Assembly: GCF_001757105.1 (NCBI RefSeq)
Contig: NZ_MDHN01000028.1
Span: forward strand, 119,621-183,620
Direction of reading: 5' to 3'
Length of the DNA: 64,000 nt
Source of the DNA: Alteromonas confluentis
GTDB lineage: Bacteria; Pseudomonadota; Gammaproteobacteria; Enterobacterales; Alteromonadaceae
Shown: positions 56,270 to 64,000 of the stretch, piece by piece
How the letters are laid out: each line of letters starts with the position of its first letter
Position numbering within the stretch: the first letter of the stretch is position 1
Made by a program: the position numbers and the translations under genes
The notes under the pieces: model-generated
What the model saw: only the letters and a program-made list of their open reading frames with translations
Database searches by the model: none
What the model was told of the DNA's origin: nothing

Positions 56270-57712
56270 ATGTTGCCTGTTGTTGCACTCGTGGGCCGCC
56301 CTAACGTGGGTAAATCCACTCTGTTTAACCGTTTAACCAATACGCGCGACGCCTTGGTTGCCGACTTTCCGGGATTGACCCGGGATCGCAAATACGGGCA
56401 GGCAACGTATGAACAAAAGCAATTCATCGTGGTGGATACCGGCGGTATCACCGGCGATGAAGAAGGTATTGATGCCGAAATGGCGCAGCAATCGCTGCGC
56501 GCCATCGACGAAGCAGACGTTGTACTGTTTCTGGTGGATGCAAGAGCAGGGCTACTGCCTGCGGATATCGGTATTGCTGAACATCTTCGTAAAGTGAACA
56601 AAAAGCTGTTTCTGGTGGCGAACAAAGTAGACGGTATCGACGGTGACAGTGAAAGCGCAGACTTTTACACATTAGGGCTCGGTAACGTTCACCAGATTGC
56701 TGCTGCGCACGGTCGTGGCGTCACCCAATTGCTGGAAGAGGCCTTGTTACCACTGGCTGAAGACTTTCCTGATATGCAGGTAAAGCCGAAGGTTGAGCAG
56801 GAAGAGCTGGACGCAGAAGAACAGCTTGAGCGCTTAAAAAACTTGCCCATCAAGCTGGCGATTGTAGGTAAACCTAATGTGGGTAAATCTACGTTAACTA
56901 ACCGCATTCTTGGTGAAGAGCGGGTCGTGGTGTATGACTTGCCGGGCACCACCCGTGATAGCGTATTCATTCCGCTGGAACGTGATGACCGCGAATATAT
57001 CCTTATCGATACTGCGGGTGTGCGCCGACGCAAACGTGTGGCAGACGCGGTAGAAAAATTTTCCATCGTGAAAACTCTGCAAGCCATTGAAGAAGCAAAC
57101 GTGGTGTTGATGGTGATTGATGCCCGTGAAGGTTTGGCCGATCAGGATTTAAGTCTGTTGGGCTATGTGCTGAACTCAGGCCGTTCTCTGGTGGTAGCGG
57201 TAAACAAATGGGATGGTCTTACAACTGACATTAAAGACGAGATCAAGCGCGAGCTGGATCGCCGTCTCGGTTTCATTGATTTTGCCCGTCTGCATTTTAT
57301 TTCAGCCCTGCACGGTTCTGGGGTGGGGAATTTGTTTGAATCTGTGGTGGAAGCATACGACAGCGCAACACAGCGCGTAGGCACGGCCATGCTGACGCAA
57401 ATCATGGAAATGGCGCAGGCTGAACACCAGCCGCCTATGGTTCGTGGACGCCGGGTGAAAATGAAATATGCCCATGCTGGTGGTTACAACCCGCCTGTCA
57501 TCGTTATTCACGGGAACCAATTGAACGATCTGCCTGGTTCGTACAAACGCTATTTGATGAACTATTACCGCAAATCGTTAAAAATAATGGGTACGCCAAT
57601 CAAAATTGAATTCCGTGAAGGGGCAAACCCGTTTGAAGGGAAGAAGAACCAACTTACGCTGGCACAGCAGCGTAAGCGTAAACGTTTAATGGCGTTTCAC
57701 AAGAAGAAGTAA
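56270..57712 (+). CDS. der: Ribosome assembly GTPase Der (EngA)
   Basis: A 480-residue protein with two tandem G domains: GRPNVGKST (10-18) and GKPNVGKST (about 202-210), each with NKxD (NKVDG and NKWDG). A C-terminal KH-like domain ends in a lysine/arginine tail ([12 protein letters not shown]). It matures the 50S subunit and is essential in E. coli. Its stop is 1 nt from the stop of the convergent lipoprotein gene. Confidence 0.98.
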   Translation: MLPVVALVGRPNVGKSTLFNRLTNTRDALVADFPGLTRDRKYGQATYEQKQFIVVDTGGITGDEEGIDAEMAQQSLRAIDEADVVLFLVDARAGLLPADIGIAEHLRKVNKKLFLVANKVDGIDGDSESADFYTLGLGNVHQIAAAHGRGVTQLLEEALLPLAEDFPDMQVKPKVEQEELDAEEQLERLKNLPIKLAIVGKPNVGKSTLTNRILGEERVVVYDLPGTTRDSVFIPLERDDREYILIDTAGVRRRKRVADAVEKFSIVKTLQAIEEANVVLMVIDAREGLADQDLSLLGYVLNSGRSLVVAVNKWDGLTTDIKDEIKRELDRRLGFIDFARLHFISALHGSGVGNLFESVVEAYDSATQRVGTAMLTQIMEMAQAEHQPPMVRGRRVKMKYAHAGGYNPPVIVIHGNQLNDLPGSYKRYLMNYYRKSLKIMGTPIKIEFREGANPFEGKKNQLTLAQQRKRKRLMAFHKKK

Positions 57713-57713
57713 G

Positions 57714-58817
57714 TTACTCTGAGGCCATCCGTCGGATGGCCTTCATCAATTCCGATTCTCCTGGTACCTCGATTGAGGGTAATGCCACGGCAATTAACTC
57801 ATCGGCAACCCGCGGCGGAAAGGTCGTTGCCAGCGTAACGAGTTTATCCTTCATTTCAAAAACGTACGTGGTTGCGAAAATGGGCTCAGATTTGTCACTT
57901 TCAGCATGTACAGCCATTCGATACCCTTTAAATAGGGTGTCGCCCGTATTAACGGTAAAGGATTCAGGCGGCGAGTCCGTTACCAGTTGCAAGCCCTGAA
58001 CAGTGGCAATTTGCCTGGCTTCTTGTAGATTGAGTTCCAGTGCGGTCGTTAGGCGTGTTTCAACTGGCACGGAAAGATCCACCATTACCGGGCTTACGGT
58101 GATATCAATCAGCGCATCTTCATATTCCGGGTGACTGTAACGAGTAATCACACCTTTAAACGGGTCGGGATAATATTGACTGTCTTCCAGTACAAATGCA
58201 CCAATTTGTTCAGGCAAAGCAAGCGCACTGCGATAATCACTGGCACCTAATGCGGCAAACAGGTATTCGGCTGAGAACACACGTTTTTTAATGGCAGCAA
58301 GCCACCAGGTTTCGAGTACCTCTTGCGATAATGTTGCATCTGACTCATCTGACAAAGCCAGAGTACGAAACTGCTGACTGTCTATCTCCACACCGCGCCA
58401 CTGCACCGTAATCTCGCTAAAGTAGTAAGGAACCACATCTGCAGGCCAAAGGCCGCCAGATGCACTGTGCAGCGTTAACGCTTTCTGTTTCGGTGCCGGC
58501 CCCTCTGCAGATAACGAGGCTATGAGTAACTCGTAATCTGCGTTATCTGAATCGGTCAGTACTTCATCGAACCAGTTTTTTTCAGTGAGGATCTGCGCAA
58601 ATTGACTGCCGCTGAGGGCATCTTCTTTGCATTTTTTCTGTGTATCCAGCGCTTCGCATTCAGCGGTTAATTTCGATGAAGCATAAGTGGAAAACAGGGA
58701 TATGGGGGCAGCCACATGGTATTGCGGAAGAAAGGTGGCTGGTTTTTCCGGAGTAACCGGTACCTGCTGACATCCTGCCAGTACACCAAGAACGAGCAGA
58801 CCAGATAACCTTTTCAA
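57714..58817 (-). CDS. Lipoprotein of unknown function
   Basis: A 367-residue protein with signal MKRLSGLLVLGVLAGC (lipobox LAGC, Cys16). The body has no family that I recognise. It shows an N-terminal region with CEALDTQKKCKED (two cysteines that may bridge), a middle with acidic helices and Tyr/Trp-rich strands (PYYFSEITVQWRGVEID), and a C-terminal half with alternating beta patterns (LVTLATTFPPR). It is likely in the periplasm, facing either membrane. It converges with der at 1 nt and is 63 nt downstream of xseA on the same strand. Confidence 0.7.
   Translation of the reverse strand: MKRLSGLLVLGVLAGCQQVPVTPEKPATFLPQYHVAAPISLFSTYASSKLTAECEALDTQKKCKEDALSGSQFAQILTEKNWFDEVLTDSDNADYELLIASLSAEGPAPKQKALTLHSASGGLWPADVVPYYFSEITVQWRGVEIDSQQFRTLALSDESDATLSQEVLETWWLAAIKKRVFSAEYLFAALGASDYRSALALPEQIGAFVLEDSQYYPDPFKGVITRYSHPEYEDALIDITVSPVMVDLSVPVETRLTTALELNLQEARQIATVQGLQLVTDSPPESFTVNTGDTLFKGYRMAVHAESDKSEPIFATTYVFEMKDKLVTLATTFPPRVADELIAVALPSIEVPGESELMKAIRRMASE
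57722..57742 (+). terminator. Hairpin inside the lipoprotein gene, downstream of der
   Basis: AGGCCATCC (57722-57730) and GGATGGCCT (57734-57742) pair perfectly. It codes for the end of the leftward lipoprotein and is the only hairpin available to end der transcripts; the T tract is weak. Confidence 0.5.
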
Positions 58818-58880
58818 TGAACGACCTGTGAGAATGATAGGAAAAGTGGGGCATTAGTTTGTCCTAAGCCCCTGAAATCC

Positions 58881-60248
58881 TCAAGACTCTTTTGCAGTAT
58901 CTGTACTAATTGACAATACTTTACTGGTGACTTCACCGCGCGCGAGCCGCGTCGTCATTACGTCGTTTTCGTGTAGACTTGCCGCATCCAGCACAGGTTT
59001 GTCTTCTTTGAAGGTAATACTGTAGCCCCGTGTCAGTGTTTGCAGAGGGCTTACGGAATGCAGCAGTTGCCCCGAAGCCTGTAGTGAGCGCGCTTTATTT
59101 TCTAACAGGCGATGCATCGATTTGCCTAACGATGCGGTGAGTTGTTGATGTTTATCTGCAAGGCGCGCCACCCGTGATGCGGGATTAACTCTGTCTAAAC
59201 GTCGCAATAACTGATTGAGCCGGTTCGCGCGTTGCGCCATTTGTGTGTTCATTGCATGATTCAGAGCTATCTGCGAGCGGTCTAGCATTTGATACTGATT
59301 TTGCAAACGTCGCTCAGGATGCACTGCTTTCAGGCGCTGCTGAAGCACGGCCAATTGATGCTGTTGATGTCTGAACTGCTGTTGCCAGGCACGGTCAAGA
59401 GCAGATGCTTTTTGTTGTACAAACGCCAGACGCTCGCTCTGATCCCGGCTTAGCAGTTCGGCTCCTGCAGACGGGGTAGGGGCGCGCACGTCTGCCACAA
59501 AGTCGGCAATGGTCACATCGACTTCATGACCCACCGCACTCACCACCGGCACCGGCGATGCAGAAATACAATGGGCCAGGGATTCATCATTAAAGCACCA
59601 GAGATCTTCCAGCGAACCGCCACCACGGGTAAGCAAGATGACATCGACCTCATCGCGATGGTATGCGGTTTCCAGCGCATGGATAATCTGCGCTGGCGCC
59701 TGCTCGCCCTGCACTAGCGTGGGATAAATAATAACCTCTGTGGCCGGGCTACGGCGTTTCAATACGGTGAGAACATCGTGCAAGGCAGCACCGGCTGAAG
59801 AAGTGACCACGCCGATTTTGTTAATCACCTGGGGAACAGGGCGTTTGGCATCGGCGTCGAACAAACCATCACGCTGTAATTTCAGCTTCAGGGCCTCAAA
59901 GGCCTGCTTCAGCGCGCCGTCACCGTCGGCCTCAAGATGTTCGATAACCAGTTGATAGTCGCCACGGGGCTCATACAAGCCGACAGAAGCACGAACCAAC
60001 ACTTTATCGCCTTCCTTCGGACGCTGTTTTACATAGCGATTCGACCCTTTGAACATGGCTGCTCGCACTTGCGCTTTGTTATCTTTGAGGGTGAAATACC
60101 AGTGGCCCGACGAGGCGGCGACAAAATTGGAGATTTCTGCAGACAGCCAAATAAGGCCAATTTCGCCTTCCAGCACCGTTCTGGCAAGCCTGTTCAGCTT
60201 GGTGACAGTGAGAATTTGACGTGATGTAGAAGGGGAATTAAACAGCAT
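58881..60248 (-). CDS. xseA: Exodeoxyribonuclease VII large subunit
   Basis: A 455-residue protein with the OB-fold start LTVTKLNRLARTVLEGEIGLIWLSAEISN and the catalytic region VVTSSAGAALHDVLTVLKRR, LLTRGGGSLEDLWCFNDE and VSAVGHEVDVTIADFVAD. A long coiled-coil (about 270-380) precedes the C-terminal domain. It degrades single-stranded DNA with XseB, which is not in this window. The ATG at 60248 (MLFNSPST) aligns with the E. coli start; the frame is open to 60305, but that would cover the guaB promoter. Confidence 0.94.
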   Translation of the reverse strand: MLFNSPSTSRQILTVTKLNRLARTVLEGEIGLIWLSAEISNFVAASSGHWYFTLKDNKAQVRAAMFKGSNRYVKQRPKEGDKVLVRASVGLYEPRGDYQLVIEHLEADGDGALKQAFEALKLKLQRDGLFDADAKRPVPQVINKIGVVTSSAGAALHDVLTVLKRRSPATEVIIYPTLVQGEQAPAQIIHALETAYHRDEVDVILLTRGGGSLEDLWCFNDESLAHCISASPVPVVSAVGHEVDVTIADFVADVRAPTPSAGAELLSRDQSERLAFVQQKASALDRAWQQQFRHQQHQLAVLQQRLKAVHPERRLQNQYQMLDRSQIALNHAMNTQMAQRANRLNQLLRRLDRVNPASRVARLADKHQQLTASLGKSMHRLLENKARSLQASGQLLHSVSPLQTLTRGYSITFKEDKPVLDAASLHENDVMTTRLARGEVTSKVLSISTDTAKES

Positions 60249-60282
60249 AAATAAAAAATCATCAGGTTTAGGACAATTAGAG

Positions 60283-61821
<1,539 letters not shown>

Positions 61822-61846
61822 TCGCCGCTAAACTAGTATTTTGTCA

Positions 61847-61869
61847 GGCTGGTATCTCTACCAGCCTTT
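61847..61869 (+). terminator. Terminator/attenuator between guaB and guaA
   Basis: GGCTGGTA (61847-61854) pairs with TACCAGCC (61859-61866), loop TCTC, then TTT. It lies 25 nt before the guaA start, so it may tune guaA expression. Confidence 0.65.
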
Positions 61870-61893
61870 CTGTTTTATTTATCGGGTAAAAAC

Positions 61894-63471
61894 ATGACTA
61901 CCAATATTCATAGCCAGCGCATACTTATTCTGGACTTCGGTTCCCAGTACACGCAACTGATCGCACGTCGCGTACGTGAAATCGGTGTTTACTGTGAGCT
62001 GTGGGCCTGGGACGTGACCGAGGAGCAAATTCGCGGATTCAACCCTGACGGCATTATCCTGTCGGGCGGCCCGGAGTCGGTCACTGAATTGAACTCCCCC
62101 CGTGCTCCTGAATATGTATTTGAAGCCGGTGTACCGGTGCTTGGCGTGTGCTACGGCATGCAGACCATGGCGGAACAGCTTGGCGGTAGCGTACAGGGCT
62201 CTAACAAGCGTGAGTTCGGTTATGCGCAGGTTGAAGTATTAAAAGCCACAGACCTGCTGGCACAGATTGAAGACCACGTCGGCGAAAACGGCAATGCACT
62301 GCTGGACGTATGGATGAGCCATGGCGATAAAGTGGCGACGATTCCGGAAGGCTTCGAAACCATCGCACAGACACCTTCATGTCCTCATGCTGCTATGTAC
62401 AACGAAGAAAAGCGTTTCTACGGTGTACAGTTCCACCCGGAAGTCACTCATACCCGCCAGGGCCTGCGTCTGCTGAAGCAGTTTGTGATGGATATCTGTG
62501 GTTGTGAGAAGCTCTGGACACCAGGTGCTATCATCGAAGACGCCATCGAGCGTATCAAAGAGAAAGTCGGTGATGACGAAGTGATCCTTGGCCTGTCTGG
62601 CGGCGTGGATTCTTCAGTGGTTGCCATGCTGATTCACCGTGCCATCGGTGACAAGCTGACCTGTGTGTTCGTAGACAACGGTCTGCTGCGCTTAAACGAA
62701 GGTCAGCAGGTAATGGATATGTTCGGCGACCACTTCGGTCTGAATATCATCAAAGTGGATGCGGAAGATCGCTTCCTGGCTCGTCTTGGCGGCGAAGCGG
62801 ATCCAGAGAAGAAACGTAAGATCATCGGTAACGAATTCGTAGCGGTATTCGACGAGGAAGCCTCTAAGCTGTCTAACGCCAAGTGGCTGGCACAGGGCAC
62901 AATTTACCCTGACGTTATTGAATCTGCCGGTTCTGCTACCGGTAAAGCCCACGTTATCAAATCGCATCACAACGTAGGCGGTCTGCCTGAAAACATGAAA
63001 ATGGGTCTGGTTGAACCGCTGCGCGAACTGTTTAAAGACGAAGTGCGTAAGATTGGTCTTGAGCTCGGCCTGCCGTACGACATGCTGTATCGTCACCCGT
63101 TCCCTGGCCCTGGTCTGGGCGTGCGTGTACTGGGCGAAATCAAGAAAGAATATTGTGACCTGCTGCGTCGTGCCGATGCCATCTTCATTGAAGAACTGCA
63201 TAACGCCGACCTTTATCACAAAGTCAGTCAGGCATTCACCGTATTCCTGCCGGTTCGCTCTGTAGGCGTGATGGGCGATGCCCGTAAATACGACTGGGTT
63301 GTATCGCTGCGTGCGGTTGAAACCATCGACTTCATGACTGCGCACTGGGCGCACCTGCCGTACGATTTCTTAGGTAAGGTGTCTAACCGTATCATCAATG
63401 AAATCGACGGCATTTCCCGCGTGGTTTACGATATCTCCGGTAAGCCGCCTGCTACGATTGAGTGGGAATAA
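61894..63471 (+). CDS. guaA: GMP synthase (glutamine-hydrolysing)
   Basis: A 525-residue enzyme that aminates XMP to GMP. The class I glutamine amidotransferase half (about 1-200) has the nucleophile in GVCYGMQ and the FHPEVTHT triad part. The ATP pyrophosphatase half carries the P-loop LSGGVDSSV. The dimerisation domain ends PPATIEWE, the universal C-terminus. A terminator follows 44 nt later, and immediately after that a group II intron begins. Confidence 0.98.
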   Translation: MTTNIHSQRILILDFGSQYTQLIARRVREIGVYCELWAWDVTEEQIRGFNPDGIILSGGPESVTELNSPRAPEYVFEAGVPVLGVCYGMQTMAEQLGGSVQGSNKREFGYAQVEVLKATDLLAQIEDHVGENGNALLDVWMSHGDKVATIPEGFETIAQTPSCPHAAMYNEEKRFYGVQFHPEVTHTRQGLRLLKQFVMDICGCEKLWTPGAIIEDAIERIKEKVGDDEVILGLSGGVDSSVVAMLIHRAIGDKLTCVFVDNGLLRLNEGQQVMDMFGDHFGLNIIKVDAEDRFLARLGGEADPEKKRKIIGNEFVAVFDEEASKLSNAKWLAQGTIYPDVIESAGSATGKAHVIKSHHNVGGLPENMKMGLVEPLRELFKDEVRKIGLELGLPYDMLYRHPFPGPGLGVRVLGEIKKEYCDLLRRADAIFIEELHNADLYHKVSQAFTVFLPVRSVGVMGDARKYDWVVSLRAVETIDFMTAHWAHLPYDFLGKVSNRIINEIDGISRVVYDISGKPPATIEWE

Positions 63472-63515
63472 TTTACCCTCGAATTAGTACTACACTCATA
63501 GGGTTTGCACATTCA

Positions 63516-63541
63516 AAGTCCGCGTAACTGCGGACTTTTTT
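63516..63541 (+). terminator. Terminator of guaA
   Basis: AAGTCCGC (63516-63523) and GCGGACTT (63530-63537) pair perfectly with a 6-nt loop and six T. The intron begins at the end of the T run. Confidence 0.9.
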
Positions 63542-64000
63542 GTTTGCCCAGCGAAGCTGGCAAACCCGTCAGGTTGAAAGAAGCCTGAATCACCCTGACT
63601 GAGGGGAAGATAATCCGAATGGCAAGGGCGTTGCTGGCTAACGGCAGGGTCTGAAGGAAGCCATAGGAAGTTAGAAGTACACAACGAAAGTGAACCTGAT
63701 TCGGCAATGCAGGAGGGTAAGCGTGCAAAATAGCGTGAAGCCCGATACTCGGTCAGTCCTGTATTGTGCTTGAGGGTGGGATTTCTAACAGGGAGCCAGT
63801 GCAGTAACTGGGGAAGCCTGACACCGTCTCTGGTGATAAACCAGAAGCATCTGTACGAGAGGAAACTCAAGGCAGGTGTTGGTGCGAGGTGGCAGATGAT
63901 GCCGTAGTAGTGAGTAAGGTCCGGCCTGAGAAAGCCAGTAATGGTGTGGAGGATAAAACCGGACTGACCATCTGCATTAAGTCAGATGGGGTCTTTACAG
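63542..64000 (+). mobile_element. Group II intron, 5' part (class C-like, inserted after a terminator)
   Basis: The sequence from GTTTGCCCAGC onward is dense in short hairpins, including GTTTGCCCAGC/GCTGGCAAAC at the very 5' end. It carries group II-type stretches such as GGTCTGAAGGAAGCC. It starts at the last T of a rho-independent terminator, the preferred site of class C bacterial introns. The first bases GTTTG differ from the GTGYG consensus, so the exact boundary may be off by a base. Base composition and stem density differ from the flanking genes. The maturase gene begins at 63889; the 3' part is beyond the window. Confidence 0.78.
63889..64000 (+). CDS. Start of the intron-encoded reverse transcriptase/maturase (partial)
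   Basis: A GTG start at 63889 opens a frame of 37 codons to the window edge (VADDAVVVSKVRPEKASNGV then EDKTGLTICI). The last in-frame stop upstream is at 63805. Position inside the intron and the N-terminal look fit a group II intron RT/maturase, but the conserved RT blocks are beyond the window, so the identity rests on context. The short purine-rich GCGAG before the GTG may be the ribosome site. Confidence 0.5.
   Translation, partial: MADDAVVVSKVRPEKASNGVEDKTGLTICIKSDGVFT

Noticed and set aside
63496..63870. A 124-residue minus-strand open frame downstream of guaA
   Set aside because: It lies over the guaA terminator and the structured intron RNA. It has no ribosome site and an atypical composition (Cys, Ser, Pro-rich), as expected for a chance frame opposite structured RNA.

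Overview
The window reads as chromosomal DNA of a marine gammaproteobacterium of the Alteromonadales type (Alteromonas or a close relative). The housekeeping genes are close to their Escherichia coli counterparts and sit in classic gammaproteobacterial orders (queA-tgt-yajC-secD-secF, suhB/trmJ, rlmN-pilW-rodZ-ispG-hisS-yfgM-bamB-der, xseA/guaB-guaA). The organism also carries a PEP-CTERM/exosortase exopolysaccharide locus, a CheV, and both glyoxylate-shunt enzymes. The genus is an inference from gene content; no rRNA or tRNA gene was recognised to confirm it.

Region by region. 1-12 kb is an exopolysaccharide and PEP-CTERM region. A leftward operon starts with a prsT-type TPR lipoprotein, followed by an acetyltransferase, a GT2 glycosyltransferase, two deacetylase-like proteins and a GT4 glycosyltransferase cut by the window edge. 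To its right lie a PEP-CTERM surface protein behind a good sigma-54 promoter, a ThiF/E1-like adenylyltransferase, a secreted trypsin-like protease, a UDP-sugar epimerase and an exosortase-associated acyltransferase. The exosortase itself is not in the window. 12-18 kb holds the glyoxylate shunt (malate synthase G, a LysR regulator, isocitrate lyase) and a solitary cheV. 18-27 kb holds a lipoprotein alkaline phosphatase and a leftward yjfI-yjfJ-(K+ channel)-yjfK-yjfL-yjfM-yjfC cassette, a PspA-like and ATP-grasp membrane system of unknown chemistry, followed by a rhomboid protease and a VC0807-type membrane protein.

27-33 kb carries tRNA queuosine synthesis and the SecDF-YajC translocase. 33-44 kb has suhB facing trmJ-cysE, then iscR-iscS-sufBCDS-sufA-sufT-sufE. 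This is the usual place of the ISC system, but the scaffold and chaperone genes are absent and SUF genes follow instead; two IscR-type boxes lie in front. 44-48 kb has ndk, a zinc-free NADP oxidoreductase and an M3 lipoprotein peptidase. 48-58 kb is the rlmN-to-der block. 58-63.5 kb has an unknown lipoprotein, xseA, guaB and guaA.

The last 460 bases look like the 5' end of a group II intron inserted directly after the guaA terminator, with the start of its maturase running off the window. Features with most follow-up value are the sigma-54/PEP-CTERM/ThiF/acyltransferase group, the yjf cassette, the ISC-to-SUF replacement, the intron, and a candidate small RNA at 27.3-27.4 kb.
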